DNA from: Brevibacillus fortis
Lineage (GTDB): Bacteria > Bacillota > Bacilli > Brevibacillales > Brevibacillaceae
NCBI RefSeq assembly: GCF_003013395.1
Contig: NZ_PXZM01000022.1
Coordinates: 1-64,000 of the forward strand
Length of the DNA: 64,000 bases
Reading direction: 5' to 3'
The position numbers and the translations under genes were made by a program. Below, piece after piece: positions 14,369 to 24,200 of this stretch; positions within the stretch are counted from its first letter, which is position 1, and the number at the start of each line of letters is the position of its first letter. The notes beneath the pieces were generated by a model. The model saw only the letters and a program-made list of their open reading frames with translations. It had not been told where the DNA came from and did not search any database.

Positions 14369-14480
14369 AACGACCTCTCTCGTTTGTCGTTTTCTATCTT
14401 ACGAATTCTATTTCTATTTTCTTTATCTAAAAATCGATTTCATATCCTACTAAAGCACCAATTATATCCATTTTTTTCAT

Positions 14481-14513
14481 GGTAAAATTATCTACAAAGT
14501 CTCTAATTTTACC
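14481..14513 (+). promoter_or_regulatory. perfect inverted repeat before the hscC-like operon
   Basis: GGTAAAATTA (14481-14490) and TAATTTTACC (14504-14513) are perfect 10-bp arms with a 13-base spacer, 40 bases before the start of the Hsp70-like gene. It lies in the promoter region. There is no T-tract, and the sequence differs from CIRCE, so it may be an operator for an unknown regulator. Confidence 0.5.
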
Positions 14514-14552
14514 GATATTAGTAGAAAAAACACGGAAATGAGGACCTAGCTG

Positions 14553-16253
14553 ATGACCACCATTGGAATTGATTTAGGCACGACAAATAGTCTGGTGGCC
14601 TACTGGACTGAGAATGGACCCGTGCTCATTCCAAACGCTCTCGGAGAAACACTGACTCCTTCTGTGGTCAGCGTCGATGAGAACGGAGAGATCTTGATTG
14701 GAAAAATCGCCAGAGAGCGCCTCTTGACTCACCCTGATCGTACTGCTACTACCTTCAAACGGTTTATGGGGACAGAAAAAAGGTACCAACTGGGAAGATA
14801 TTCACTTTCGGCAGAAGACCTTTCCTCCTTTGTGATTAAATCTTTGAAGGCGGACGCAGAGGCTCATTTAGGGCACCCCGTTCACGAAGCGGTTATCAGT
14901 GTGCCTGCCTATTTCAACGACACCCAACGCAAAGCAACCAAACGAGCAGCGGAGCTTGCTGGCCTGAAGGTAGAGCGTTTGATCAGCGAACCGACTGCCG
15001 CCGCGATCTCATACGGGCTCCATCAGGAGGAATCCGAGACGCAATTCCTCGTATTCGACTTAGGTGGCGGAACGTTTGACGTTTCTATATTAGAAATGTT
15101 CGAAGGTGTGATGGAAGTAAAATCAATCGCTGGTGACAACTTTTTGGGCGGCGAAGACTTTACCGATCTGATCGCCTCTTATTTCATAGAAGCCCATAGA
15201 CTCGATATCAACTCGCTAGACAGCAAGACTCGTTCGTCCATCCACAAACAAGCAGAGTTGTGCAAGCGCGCCTTGTTTTCGGACCAAGAAGGAAAAATGA
15301 GTGTCAATATTCAGGGAGAGCCGGTCGAAACGACTCTCAGCCGGAATCAGTTGGAAGATCTCGCGTTTCCTCTGTTGCAACGACTGCGTCAGCCAATCGA
15401 GCGTGCTTTGCGAGATGCATCCATCTCACCTCGGGAACTGGACGCGATCGTGCTTATTGGCGGTGCAACACGGATGCCGCTTATCAAATCCATCGTAAGT
15501 AAAATATTTGGGCGACTGCCCTATTCTCATATGAATCCCGATGAGGCTGTCGCATTGGGAACAGCGATTCAAGCAGCACTCAAGGAACGCAACGAAGCGT
15601 TAAACGAGCTTGTTTTGACAGATGTTTGCCCATACACACTCGGTACAGGTATTGTACAAACCATGGCAAACGGCAAACACGAGGATGGCTACTTCTTTCC
15701 GATCATCGAGCGTAATACGCCAATCCCGGTCAGCCGAGTAGAACGGCTATACACCGTAGTTGATTATCAACGCTCCATTCTCGTTGACGTGTATCAAGGG
15801 GAAAGCCGACGTGTCGAAAATAACCTCAAGCTTGGCGAATTGAATGTAAAAGTCCCTCCTGCCAAAAAGGGGGAAGAGTCTATCGATGTTCGTTATACAT
15901 ATGACATCAACGGGATTCTCGAGGTCGAAGTAACTGTCGTATCTACAAACGTCAAAACCAAAGCTGTCATCGAAAAAAATCCGGGGAGCCTATCTACAAA
16001 AGAAATTGAGGAACGTTTTCAAGCTCTTCAAAACATTAAGATCCACCCCAGAGAACGAACCGAAAATCGATTGCTTCTCGCAAAAGGCGAGCGTATGTAT
16101 GAGGAAGCATTGGGCGAAGACCGTATGATCATTGCGAACTACTTGCGCCGTTTCGAAAGTGTCCTCTCCACCCAAAATGAAAGAGACATCGCCAAAGCAG
16201 CAGAAGAATTGAAACAGCAACTGGATATGTTTGAAGGGTGGAATGAGTATTAA
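14553..16253 (+). CDS. hscC: HscC-type Hsp70 chaperone
   Basis: A 566-residue Hsp70 family ATPase, close in length to E. coli HscC and shorter than DnaK (about 610). The N-terminal nucleotide-binding domain has the phosphate-1 motif [15 protein letters not shown], the connect/phosphate-2 motif [29 protein letters not shown] and the adenosine motif [15 protein letters not shown]. The substrate domain ([15 protein letters not shown]) is followed by a short helical lid that lacks DnaK's Gly-rich EEVD-like tail. It starts an operon in which the next gene overlaps by one base (TAATG) and encodes a J-like protein, with a DUF1266 gene third. This is the content of the E. coli ybe/djlB-djlC-hscC cluster. 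Symbol by family and context. Confidence 0.85.
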   Translation: MTTIGIDLGTTNSLVAYWTENGPVLIPNALGETLTPSVVSVDENGEILIGKIARERLLTHPDRTATTFKRFMGTEKRYQLGRYSLSAEDLSSFVIKSLKADAEAHLGHPVHEAVISVPAYFNDTQRKATKRAAELAGLKVERLISEPTAAAISYGLHQEESETQFLVFDLGGGTFDVSILEMFEGVMEVKSIAGDNFLGGEDFTDLIASYFIEAHRLDINSLDSKTRSSIHKQAELCKRALFSDQEGKMSVNIQGEPVETTLSRNQLEDLAFPLLQRLRQPIERALRDASISPRELDAIVLIGGATRMPLIKSIVSKIFGRLPYSHMNPDEAVALGTAIQAALKERNEALNELVLTDVCPYTLGTGIVQTMANGKHEDGYFFPIIERNTPIPVSRVERLYTVVDYQRSILVDVYQGESRRVENNLKLGELNVKVPPAKKGEESIDVRYTYDINGILEVEVTVVSTNVKTKAVIEKNPGSLSTKEIEERFQALQNIKIHPRERTENRLLLAKGERMYEEALGEDRMIIANYLRRFESVLSTQNERDIAKAAEELKQQLDMFEGWNEY

Positions 16254-18301
16254 TGGGGATTTGGGAGACTCTCGGGATTGAACCGACGGACAATCCTGCC
16301 CAGATAAGAAAGGCTTATGCCAAAAAGTTGAAAGTACACAATCCTGAAGTTGATCCTGAAGGCTTTCAGCGATTGCGAGAGGCGTATGACCTCGCCCTGA
16401 AGTACACGCGCAATACCAAGCGGAATCGTATGAGCGAAGAAACGTCCCTACCGGAAAGCAGACAGCCGGATGAGTGGCAGGACCATGAATCGGAAGAAGA
16501 ATCAGTTCACCTCCAGCCGCCGAGACGTATTTATGAGCTGTGGCATTCAGAACCAGTAGAAGAAGAGCAGCCTAACTACGATCCACCACAACGGCTTACC
16601 CTGTTTGACAGGTTTTTAGAGGAAACAACGCGAGAAGTAGACTCTCCAGAAGAAATTCCTATCCCCCAGCGTTACGATTTCACGGAGAGCTACGATCATT
16701 CCGAACGTTCCATGAATCCCGATGACATGGTGGAGCGTTTTTTCCGCCGTACACAGGAGCTGTACGATAACTATCATGAACGTATCCAGCTTGAAAACTG
16801 GCGTGAGTTACTGAATGACGAGGCCATGTGGAATGTCGGCTGCCATCAACTCATCGATACGCGATTTCTCCACTTTTTAGAAGAACACTATCATTTGCCT
16901 CATGAGGTGTGGAAGCTACTCGATTCCCATTTTCAATGGCAGGAGAAATCGGAGACGCTCGCAAGCCAGCTATCAGGACGCTTTGTCGCTTACCTGAATG
17001 GCCAGCTCAATCAGACCTTCACGCTGCGCTACCACTCTTTTGAGAATCGCGAGGACTTGGATATTGAAGCGTTTCTAGAATGGCGCAGCGATGCGTTATT
17101 TGCCCTCATGGAAAATGATTGGGAAACAGCACAGAGCTATTTGGCGAAAGCCCATGCCCTGTACGCTCTTGACCCCGATTTGATCCGTTTGGAGGGCGAA
17201 TATTTTTTACGAACCGGAAATAAGAATCGTGCTTTTTACACCTTCGATCAATTGATACGTCTTGATCCAGATAACATCGATGCTTATCTGTATCGTGCCC
17301 GGTTCTACCTTGAAAAAGGGGATGTCCACGATGCGATCAGAGATTGTGAGGAGATCCTCTCTCGCATGCCAGAACTGTGGGACGCTCGCAGCTTGCTGGG
17401 GAAAGCCTATCTTCAACTCGGCGAATGGGAGAAGGCTCAAGAGGTTTTTCAGGAGATCCTTCTGCATAATCCCTCTGATATCGACGCGAAAATATGCCTG
17501 ACCCAAATACAATCACCGTTTAACAGAATGACTGATCCAACTGCTAACAAACAAGCCAAAGCAGCTAGGAGAAAAACCTTGTACGCACTCGGGCTTCCTA
17601 GCAAGCTAGCAAGGTTCAAGCAATTTTTTGCCATTTACACGAGACGTAACATTTGGACGATGATTTTTCTCCTTCTCCTGCATTACGCCATGTTTGCTGT
17701 TATATCTATGAAGCTGGATATGACCTCGGAGCAGATGTTTGCCTCCTTGGTCAATAAGTTCAATCCTGTCCAAATTAAGACGATGGACGAGTTGAAACAA
17801 ACACCGCTTGGCTACCAGGTGGAATTTACATTGACCAAAGCTTCTTATATCAATATGCTCCGCGTCTATGACAAAGAAAAGCATCCCGAGCCAAAAGCCG
17901 AGTTCATTCCTGCTCCCAAAGCCAAAGAACGGGATCTGTTAAACTCTGACACCGGCTATGTAAGTGTGGGTTACCTGGATCAACAAGCGATTATTGTCAT
18001 CACGGACTACGACCATGCCAAAGAAATACATGACAAACAATCCATTACGATTCAAGGAACGCTCAAGGCCATACCGGATGGTGAGATGTTGCCTGTCATT
18101 GCGAATGCTTTGGAAAAACGCAAGCATCCCCACCAGTCGATTCTCGTGACCGATACGTATATCAATGCCAAGCCTGACTTAGAAGAAAAGGGTTGGCCGG
18201 GGTCATGGCTTCTGGGCATTCTCGCGATGATTTCCATGTTGTATTACATCCGTATCCTTCGTGAGATTCCCAAAACTCGCAAAGCATTGACATTCCACTA
18301 A
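16253..18301 (+). CDS. J-like domain, TPR membrane co-chaperone
   Basis: A 682-residue protein whose ATG overlaps the stop of the Hsp70 gene. Residues 1-60 form a J-like domain ([20 protein letters not shown], then [20 protein letters not shown]), but the canonical HPD is HNP-E, as in the divergent J domains of HscC partners (H-x-P-E-x-D-P-x-G-F-Q). An acidic Pro-rich linker follows, then at about 290-420 TPR-type helices ([40 protein letters not shown]). Transmembrane helices lie near residues 466-486 and 647-668, enclosing a domain outside the membrane. It probably recruits or stimulates the HscC-like ATPase at the membrane. Role inferred from context. Confidence 0.75.
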   Translation: MGIWETLGIEPTDNPAQIRKAYAKKLKVHNPEVDPEGFQRLREAYDLALKYTRNTKRNRMSEETSLPESRQPDEWQDHESEEESVHLQPPRRIYELWHSEPVEEEQPNYDPPQRLTLFDRFLEETTREVDSPEEIPIPQRYDFTESYDHSERSMNPDDMVERFFRRTQELYDNYHERIQLENWRELLNDEAMWNVGCHQLIDTRFLHFLEEHYHLPHEVWKLLDSHFQWQEKSETLASQLSGRFVAYLNGQLNQTFTLRYHSFENREDLDIEAFLEWRSDALFALMENDWETAQSYLAKAHALYALDPDLIRLEGEYFLRTGNKNRAFYTFDQLIRLDPDNIDAYLYRARFYLEKGDVHDAIRDCEEILSRMPELWDARSLLGKAYLQLGEWEKAQEVFQEILLHNPSDIDAKICLTQIQSPFNRMTDPTANKQAKAARRKTLYALGLPSKLARFKQFFAIYTRRNIWTMIFLLLLHYAMFAVISMKLDMTSEQMFASLVNKFNPVQIKTMDELKQTPLGYQVEFTLTKASYINMLRVYDKEKHPEPKAEFIPAPKAKERDLLNSDTGYVSVGYLDQQAIIVITDYDHAKEIHDKQSITIQGTLKAIPDGEMLPVIANALEKRKHPHQSILVTDTYINAKPDLEEKGWPGSWLLGILAMISMLYYIRILREIPKTRKALTFH

Positions 18302-18321
18302 AGGAGGCAGAGAGGAATTCC

Positions 18322-19041
18322 ATGACAAAAGAAGCAGAAGACGAAAAAGAAATCGACCCAAAGGTAAGCCGCTACTTGCATGCTCTCTCCTCAGTTTGTT
18401 TACCCCAGAAGCAGCTCTCGTATTATTTGGCCATCCACGACTACCACCGCCTGCGCGATACGTTTCTGCGGCTTCGGATTGATAACAGATGGGACACGGG
18501 TGATACTGCCAAAACAAAAGAGCGGTTGACCTGGTTTCTGGAGCATGGTCGAAGAGCCGAATTTGATCAGCATCGCTACGTATTATCTGCACTCAGTGCT
18601 GCCAAGCGTTCCAACTACATCGCATCCTTTAAAAAAGGCGACATGGAGTCAGCCCGGCAGTTGATCGTGTACTCGTATATGAACAGACTCCCACATGATG
18701 GCATTGCCGCTTTTGATTACGCCTGGTTTCTCATTATTTGCAAAGCAGGCGCCCAGCAGTCCTATCTTCCCAAGGCAGATGCCGTAGAAAGCATGCTGAA
18801 AGTAGCCAAGCGAATTCAACTCGCTTATTCGAGCTGGGAAGAGTATTTATTTGCGTATGCATGTGGCAATCTTTACGACGAGGCAGGCGGGGCCAAAAAT
18901 ACGAGTAAAGCAACCGAAGTTCATATTTTGAAGCTCCTGACGGGTAAGTACAGTCCGATCCGTGAATTTGACTGGAAGTTTGATCTAACATCTTACATGC
19001 CCTCACCCCAAGTAGCAAGCACGCCTTCTTTTAGCAGCTAA
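18322..19041 (+). CDS. DUF1266-family protein of the hscC cluster
   Basis: A 239-residue protein with an ideal start (AAAGGAGG, 21 bases after the previous stop). The core reads RLTWFLEHGRRAEFDQHRYV, DYAWFLIICKAGAQQSYL and AYSSWEEYLFAYACGNLYDE: the Trp-rich W-D/A-x-x-R...F-D...a-W-x-x-G pattern of DUF1266. E. coli encodes DUF1266 proteins (YbeR, YbeU) beside its HscC and J-like genes, so the third gene confirms the cluster type. Function is unknown; it may be a client or adaptor of the chaperone. A bidirectional terminator follows. Confidence 0.75.
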   Translation: MTKEAEDEKEIDPKVSRYLHALSSVCLPQKQLSYYLAIHDYHRLRDTFLRLRIDNRWDTGDTAKTKERLTWFLEHGRRAEFDQHRYVLSALSAAKRSNYIASFKKGDMESARQLIVYSYMNRLPHDGIAAFDYAWFLIICKAGAQQSYLPKADAVESMLKVAKRIQLAYSSWEEYLFAYACGNLYDEAGGAKNTSKATEVHILKLLTGKYSPIREFDWKFDLTSYMPSPQVASTPSFSS

Positions 19042-19048
19042 GCTTACG

Positions 19049-19100
19049 AAAAAACGTTTCCCCGGACATTTCGTGCTATGTCCAAAGGGAAACGTTTTTT
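19049..19100. terminator. bidirectional terminator
   Basis: AAAAAACGTTTCCC (19049-19062) and GGGAAACGTTTTTT (19087-19100) form a perfect 14-bp stem with a 24-base loop, which itself holds GGACAT/ATGTCC. A- and T-tracts on both sides allow it to end the hscC operon (plus) and the convergent acetyltransferase gene (minus). Confidence 0.85.
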
Positions 19101-19130
19101 ATTCTTGTATCAACCTCGATCAAGTTCTTC

Positions 19131-19697
19131 TTACACCTTAACAGGTATGTCCTTCACCATATGGCTCAATTTATGCCCGCTTACGATCACTGTCCCGTCC
19201 TCACGGTAGCCGAGCGATTCATACAGCTTGCGCGCACGTGGTTTTTCCTCGTCAACGAGCAAAGCGATCCGGTCATGCCCGCGCTGAATCGCTTCTTTTT
19301 CAAAGGCATCGAGCAGAAGTGATCCGATCCCCTTCCCTCTGCATGAGGAATCAACCGCGACAGAATCCAAATAAAATTCGTCGTCCTTTGCTTCTTTTAC
19401 TAGCGTAATCGTCTCGCCAGTCAAACGTTGGACATGCTCAACAAAGGGACGATCAAGCACCTCTGTTTGGCTTCCATGATAAAAGAGCGCCAGTCCTACC
19501 GGTACATCTCCATCCATGGCAATCACCGCGTTTTCGTAGCTGAGTCGGTTATTTTCCTTCGCAAAAAACTCCTCCATCATGCGAATCGCAGCCTCTGCCT
19601 CCGTTGCACCTGTCAACGTATGCGCGATATCTCCAATGGCATCATAAATTAATGGCGCAGCAAAAGCTGCATCTGTGGGTTCCGCTTTGCGTATCAT
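19131..19697 (-). CDS. GNAT family N-acetyltransferase
   Basis: A 188-residue protein from ATG at 19697, with AAGGAGG 6 bases upstream; a longer open frame to 19820 has no such site. The fold is clear: an N-terminal MIRKAEPTDAAFAAPLIYDA, the central strand DEFYLDSVAVDSSCRGKGIG with the acetyl-CoA motif R-G-K-G-I-G-S-L-L, and the C-terminal IALLVDEEKPRARKLYESLG with YREDGT. It transfers acetyl from acetyl-CoA to a small-molecule or protein amine; the substrate is not predictable. Convergent with the hscC operon and monocistronic. Confidence 0.9.
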   Translation of the reverse strand: MIRKAEPTDAAFAAPLIYDAIGDIAHTLTGATEAEAAIRMMEEFFAKENNRLSYENAVIAMDGDVPVGLALFYHGSQTEVLDRPFVEHVQRLTGETITLVKEAKDDEFYLDSVAVDSSCRGKGIGSLLLDAFEKEAIQRGHDRIALLVDEEKPRARKLYESLGYREDGTVIVSGHKLSHMVKDIPVKV

Positions 19698-19834
19698 GTG
19701 TTTCCTCCTTGCGTTTCGAGCATTCGCACGACACGACTCTTTAGATTCTTTGTATATCATGCACTCTTTCATTGTGTCACAATCTGCCAAGCTGATCGAG
19801 CTTTCCCGACGATCGTTCACAGATCAGCAACAAT

Positions 19835-19865
19835 GAAACCGCTCTCATTTTTCAGGAGCGGTTTC
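19835..19865 (+). terminator. hairpin with T-tract
   Basis: GAAACCGCTC (19835-19844) and GAGCGGTTTC (19856-19865) form a perfect 10-bp stem, followed on the plus strand by ACCTTTTTCTC. It lies between the end of the HD-GYP gene and the start of the acetyltransferase gene, both on the minus strand, and so would insulate them if it also works leftward. Confidence 0.55.
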
Positions 19866-19886
19866 ACCTTTTTCTCATCGTCTTCC

Positions 19887-20951
19887 CTATCCAATCATTT
19901 TTTCAATCGTCAGCTTGCGATCATGCCGCAAATCGAGGAATTCTCCCATTCTTCTTACCAACGGACGCATCGGTTCATCTTGATGGATGAGAATCACTTC
20001 GACTTCTTCCCCACTACTCAACCTCGCCTTCGCGCCTACGTACAGCAAGGCAATATAGCGGACAAAATGCGCTACAATCTCAACGTTCAACGTGCCGTTA
20101 CAAGCTTCCTTCCACAAGAGCTGTGCCGCCTCGAATGGGGACGTCCTCCCTTTGTACACCCGATCAGAACAGATCGCATCAAACATGTCGGCAACGGCGA
20201 GCACCTGACATTCGATCGGAATGCTATCGACTTTTCTTTGCTCCGGATAGCCAGACCCGTCGAGTCGCTCGTGATGCAGCAAGGCACACAATGCCAACAG
20301 CTCAGACCCACCCTTCATCTCACGGATTATTTCATAGCCGTAGACGGTATGCTTCTTCATGATCGCAAATTCTTCTGCACTTAGCTTTCCCGGCTTAAGC
20401 AATATTTCCTTAGGTACCCTCATCTTTCCAATGTCATGCAAAAATCCGGCTGTCCCCATGAATGCTACTCGCTCTTCATCCCATTTCATCAAGCGAGCAA
20501 TGAGCGAACAAAGAATGCCTACATTTAATGAATGTCGATATGTATAGCTGTCTGCCCCTTCGAGTACGTACAAGTTCCGGAACAAACCCAAATGCTTCGT
20601 CGATTTTTCTGCTACATCAAAAAAGATGCTGGAAAAATGGTCAAGACTCGGTGCCCCGCTAACTGTCAGTTCATCGAAGAGGAGTCTCGTTTTGTCGAGA
20701 GCTTGTACATAAGCAGCAACGGTCTCAGAATCTGCCTCTAGTTGGAATAGTTGAGAAGAAACTTCCTTACCGGTTCCCTCCGTAAGGCTCTGTATAATGT
20801 CAACCTCACGCACTCGTTGCTTTTGCAATAAGATCACATGGGCAGCCGTGATCGTCGTGTTTTGTCCCAGCAGCAAAATTCCTTGTTCGGTGTACAAATC
20901 AGCCGCTAATACTTGCCCAATCAGCGAGAGATCAACAGGTGCCAAAGGCAT
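19887..20951 (-). CDS. HD-GYP domain cyclic-di-GMP phosphodiesterase
   Basis: A 354-residue cytoplasmic protein; AAAGG lies 8-10 bases before ATG. Residues 1-110 are an N-terminal domain seen in Bacillus HD-GYP proteins (VLAADLYTEQGILLLGQNTT). Residues about 125-300 are the HD-GYP hydrolase: RHSLNVGILCSLIA, the metal-binding HDIGKMRVP, the H of EEFAIMKKHTVYGYEI, HHERLDGSGYP (the GYP motif) and VADMFDAICSDRVYK. The family cleaves cyclic-di-GMP, linearising or fully degrading it, lowering the signal that favours biofilm over motility. All key His and Asp are present, so it should be active. No sensor domain or membrane helix is seen. Confidence 0.9.
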   Translation of the reverse strand: MPLAPVDLSLIGQVLAADLYTEQGILLLGQNTTITAAHVILLQKQRVREVDIIQSLTEGTGKEVSSQLFQLEADSETVAAYVQALDKTRLLFDELTVSGAPSLDHFSSIFFDVAEKSTKHLGLFRNLYVLEGADSYTYRHSLNVGILCSLIARLMKWDEERVAFMGTAGFLHDIGKMRVPKEILLKPGKLSAEEFAIMKKHTVYGYEIIREMKGGSELLALCALLHHERLDGSGYPEQRKVDSIPIECQVLAVADMFDAICSDRVYKGRTSPFEAAQLLWKEACNGTLNVEIVAHFVRYIALLYVGAKARLSSGEEVEVILIHQDEPMRPLVRRMGEFLDLRHDRKLTIEKMIG

Positions 20952-20989
20952 ACGATCAACCTTTCCAGTCTCCGTCTTTTTCGATGTTT

Positions 20990-21011
20990 TTCAAAAAGTG
21001 GACTTTTTGAA
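20990..21011. promoter_or_regulatory. 9-bp inverted repeat upstream of the HD-GYP gene
   Basis: TTCAAAAAG (20990-20998), TGGA, CTTTTTGAA (21003-21011) form a perfect short-looped inverted repeat, 39 bases before the HD-GYP start codon, in its promoter region, in the gap between divergent genes. It may be an operator, an attenuator hairpin, or one copy of a dispersed genomic repeat. Confidence 0.45.
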
Positions 21012-21168
21012 CTTGCACTTTTACTCAAATTATAGAAAGGAAAAGTAGGAGTTACAATCTTTTTTTCGATAATTCATAACTTTGCTGGTCACCGGGACCT
21101 TTCACTATTCGCATACATATGATATCAAGCAAATGTCAGTGGTTTTATCAAGGAGGGACGAACGTCTC

Positions 21169-21660
21169 ATGACGACGCTGTACATCACACCAAAAGCGTG
21201 GAAACAGATTGAGCAGGCCGTACGAAAAAAACCCTCTCTGGAAACAGGAGGGGTCATGATGGGATACCCACTTGGTGAAGATAGATGGGTCGTTACGTAT
21301 GCAAGTGAACCAGGCCCAAATGCGATTCACCAGCCACATTCTATATTTTTCGATGACAGGCATCTCAATAAGCTCGTCCGCAAATTAAGCAGAAATCGAC
21401 AATGGAAATACATTGGTGATTGGCATAGCCATACGGTAAAACGCCTATCTCCCAGCAAAGGTGATAAGAGAACCATTTGGTCAAAAGCGTCGCAATCCAT
21501 GTACATGTCCTCCTCTCCCCTCATGCTGATCGTCGGGCTAAGTAAAAACGATCAAATTAACGCAAGGGGGTTCATCCTCGGAAATACTCTTCGCGAGGTG
21601 GGGAAGATTGAGCTGTATGATCGGCAAGCTCAGCGACAGCTCGGTGAAAAAGCTCCATAG
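21169..21660 (+). CDS. JAMM/MPN (JAB) domain metallopeptidase-like protein
   Basis: A 163-residue protein from ATG at 21169; AAGGAGGG lies 11 bases upstream and no better in-frame start exists. The JAMM zinc-peptidase signature is complete: the catalytic E in SLETGGVMMGYP, then GDWHSHTVKRLSPSKGDKRT with H-x-H, S and D at proper spacing. Bacterial JAB proteins cut isopeptide or peptide bonds of ubiquitin-like or sulfur-carrier proteins, but no E1, E2 or ubiquitin-like gene adjoins this one, so the substrate is unknown. It is convergent with the PBP gene, and the two coding regions overlap by 89 bases at their 3' ends. Confidence 0.8.
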   Translation: MTTLYITPKAWKQIEQAVRKKPSLETGGVMMGYPLGEDRWVVTYASEPGPNAIHQPHSIFFDDRHLNKLVRKLSRNRQWKYIGDWHSHTVKRLSPSKGDKRTIWSKASQSMYMSSSPLMLIVGLSKNDQINARGFILGNTLREVGKIELYDRQAQRQLGEKAP

Positions 21661-23398
21661 CCTGATTTTTCCCCCAGCTCGGCTGATTTTCTGCCACGAC
21701 ACAAATGGCGTAACGTGGCTCCTCTAACGGAGCGTACCCGAGAAACCACAGATGGTTGTTACCATTCGCATCCCCGATTTGCGCAGTCCCGCTTTTGCCC
21801 GCCACCTGCCAAGCGGAATTCATGAGCATCTGCCCTGTTCCCTCTGTGACGACTTTGCGCATCATTTTTCGCAATTTGTTGGCTGTGACGTAGTCAATTC
21901 CGTCCAAAGAGAGCTCCTGCTCAGGGAATGTGTGGAACGACTGACCATTTCGGTATGCGATCTCTTTTACCAGCCGTACCTGAGAGCTTTGTCCGCCACG
22001 CAAAATCGTTACCATCATGTTGGCTGCTTGCAAGGGGGATATTCGTACATCCCGCTGACCGATAGCGCTTTGAATCAGGACGCCTTCATCGTCGCGGGAT
22101 ACTCCCTCTGCAAAGACTCTGCCCGGCTCTTCGCCGTCCAACTGCTTGAAATTGTTGAGTTTATACAGATGAGGGGTAACATGCCCTACTTGAGTGGTCA
22201 AGCCCAGCTTTTTCGCATATTCCGCCAACTTTTCTCCGCCCACGATCTTGGCGATATGTGCAATCGCAATGTTACAGGATTGGGCATACGCTTCTTCCAG
22301 CGTCACACTGCCGTGACCTTCTTTTTTCCAGCATGAGAACTGGTACTTCCCGTATTCCCCTGTACATGTGAAGCGATCAATTGGCGAAACGATCCCTTCC
22401 GCTAAGGCTGCTGCAGCCACTACTGTTTTATAGACGGAACCAGGCGGGAGTTGTTTGAACACGCGATTCTTCCAGTCGCTTGCGTTTCCCGTGACATTCG
22501 TTTGATCATAAGTAGGGCGGCTAACAGCTGCAAGAACATCGGCTGTTTGTACGTCCAAAACAACGATACTGCCCTCTTTTAGCCCCACTTGATCGGCTGC
22601 TGCCTCCATACTTCGTTGGATTGCTGCATCCAAGGTAGTCGTTAATGACAACGGATAGTATTGATTCGACTGCTTCGTATAGCGAATATCCAGCCCTCGG
22701 AGCGGTTGACCGTGTCCATCTACGTAATAGGACAAGACAGACGGCTCTACCCCCTGTAAAAATCGGTCAAAACTTCGCTCCAGACCAGACGCCCCCACCG
22801 TGCTCTCGGCATTCATTTTGCCGCTGGCCCATTCATCTGGATACAGCTTCTGCACCATGCCGGGATTTTTATGGATAAAACCAGTCAGATGCTTGGCTAC
22901 TTCATCAGCGCGATATCGCTCTGTCACCGCCAATGCCACAATTCCAGGGATGGCAAGTGCATTGATTTCCTCGGCCTGCCGCTCTGTGAGCATCACCAGC
23001 TTGCCGGACTCCTCTCGCATGAGTAGCGGCGCTTTTGCCCCTTCCATAGCCTCCGACAGCCGATCCTTGGATTCTCCGGTTATTTGAGCCAATTGCTGCA
23101 AGCCATCTGTTCCTTGCAAGCTCCCACGCGCCAACGGGAACAAAATCAAGGCGAGATGCTCTTCTCCAGTAAAGGCGTATCCATTTCGATCCAGGATATC
23201 GCCACGCCCACTATGCAGCACGATGCTTTGCTGTCTTTGCTTTACGGCTGCCTTTACCAAATCAACGCCATGCCTGGAAAAACGATGGGGCGAACCGAGT
23301 TGAATCCACCACAATCGCACGACCAAACCGAGCCATAAGAACGACATGGACAGCAGTACAAGAAAGTGACGTCTTTTGATTCGTCGATCCAGCTGCAT
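21572..23398 (-). CDS. class B penicillin-binding protein, PbpI type
   Basis: A 608-residue transpeptidase from ATG at 23398 with GGGAGGG upstream; the longer frame to 23494 lacks support. A short cytoplasmic tail (QLDRRIKRR) and one membrane anchor (FLVLLSMSFLWLGLVVRLWW) are followed by a dimerisation domain starting SIVLHSGRGDILDRNGYAFT. The C-terminal transpeptidase domain carries SxxK in PPGSVYKTV, SxN in SCNIAIAHI and KSGTAQIG. It cross-links septal or spore peptidoglycan. The place next to udk matches B. subtilis pbpI (yrrR), a PBP2b-like protein of 584 residues. It probably works on the outer face of the membrane with a SEDS partner encoded elsewhere. Confidence 0.85.
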   Translation of the reverse strand: MQLDRRIKRRHFLVLLSMSFLWLGLVVRLWWIQLGSPHRFSRHGVDLVKAAVKQRQQSIVLHSGRGDILDRNGYAFTGEEHLALILFPLARGSLQGTDGLQQLAQITGESKDRLSEAMEGAKAPLLMREESGKLVMLTERQAEEINALAIPGIVALAVTERYRADEVAKHLTGFIHKNPGMVQKLYPDEWASGKMNAESTVGASGLERSFDRFLQGVEPSVLSYYVDGHGQPLRGLDIRYTKQSNQYYPLSLTTTLDAAIQRSMEAAADQVGLKEGSIVVLDVQTADVLAAVSRPTYDQTNVTGNASDWKNRVFKQLPPGSVYKTVVAAAALAEGIVSPIDRFTCTGEYGKYQFSCWKKEGHGSVTLEEAYAQSCNIAIAHIAKIVGGEKLAEYAKKLGLTTQVGHVTPHLYKLNNFKQLDGEEPGRVFAEGVSRDDEGVLIQSAIGQRDVRISPLQAANMMVTILRGGQSSQVRLVKEIAYRNGQSFHTFPEQELSLDGIDYVTANKLRKMMRKVVTEGTGQMLMNSAWQVAGKSGTAQIGDANGNNHLWFLGYAPLEEPRYAICVVAENQPSWGKNQAMELFHRAVAELADHTAQSSPPREEYFRG

Positions 23399-23464
23399 CG
23401 AATTCCCTCCCTGGCTTTTTTCTCCAGTATTGCCGGAATGTACGCGACAGAAACAACGAACAAA

Positions 23465-23497
23465 GAAAAAAGCACACCGTACGTCACGGTGCACTTC
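23465..23497 (-). terminator. terminator after udk
   Basis: On the minus strand AGTGCACCGT, gacgt, ACGGTGTGC is followed by TTTTTTCTTTG. One G-T pair breaks an otherwise perfect stem. It separates udk from the PBP gene. Confidence 0.8.
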
Positions 23498-23504
23498 TAA
23501 GTGT

Positions 23505-24149
23505 TTAGGATTGATTGGCGAATTGTTGCTTCTCCAGCAAAATATTGCTGATCTTCGTGGATAACAGATCCAATGCTACTCGGTTGTAGCCGCCCTCTGG
23601 GATGATGACGTCTGCATATCGCTTGGTCGGCTCGATAAACTGCAAATGCATCGGTCGAACGACGTTTAAATACTGGGTTACAACAGAATCGAGGGAACGA
23701 CCGCGCTCTTCGATGTCACGTACGATTCGGCGTACAATACGCACGTCCGCATCGGTATCGACGAATACCTTGATATCCATCAAATCACGAATCCGCTCAT
23801 CCTCCAGAATCAGCATTCCTTCCAGAATGATGACATCCTTCGGATCGACCTGGATTTGCTCCGCCTTGCGATTATGCTCCTTGAAGTCGTAAATCGGTTT
23901 TTGGATCGCTTTTCCTTGCATGAGCTCCTGCAAATGCGCAAGCAACAGATCATTGTCAAAAGCGAAGGGATGGTCGTAGTTAGTCAACGCCCGCTCTTCT
24001 GGGCTCAAATGGCTTTGATCCTTGTAGTAGGAATCCTGCTCAATCATCGTTACACTATCATTTTGGAACTGGCGGTACAGCTCCTTTGCTACAGTCGTTT
24101 TTCCAGAACCACTGCCTCCCGCTACCCCAATCAATACGGGGTTACCCAT
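23505..24149 (-). CDS. udk: uridine kinase
   Basis: A 214-residue cytosolic kinase that phosphorylates uridine and cytidine to UMP and CMP with ATP or GTP in the pyrimidine salvage pathway. Walker A is [20 protein letters not shown] near residue 8. The nucleoside-binding segment [20 protein letters not shown], the DHPFAFD motif, and the lid [18 protein letters not shown] are all present. Length equals the family norm. AAGGGG precedes ATG. It has its own terminator and follows trmR by 51 bases, as in B. subtilis, where udk lies near yrrM and mltG. Confidence 0.95.
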   Translation of the reverse strand: MGNPVLIGVAGGSGSGKTTVAKELYRQFQNDSVTMIEQDSYYKDQSHLSPEERALTNYDHPFAFDNDLLLAHLQELMQGKAIQKPIYDFKEHNRKAEQIQVDPKDVIILEGMLILEDERIRDLMDIKVFVDTDADVRIVRRIVRDIEERGRSLDSVVTQYLNVVRPMHLQFIEPTKRYADVIIPEGGYNRVALDLLSTKISNILLEKQQFANQS

Positions 24150-24200
24150 GCTTCATGTCCCCTTCCTCATGATGCTTTACGCGTTTACGACCCTATGTTT

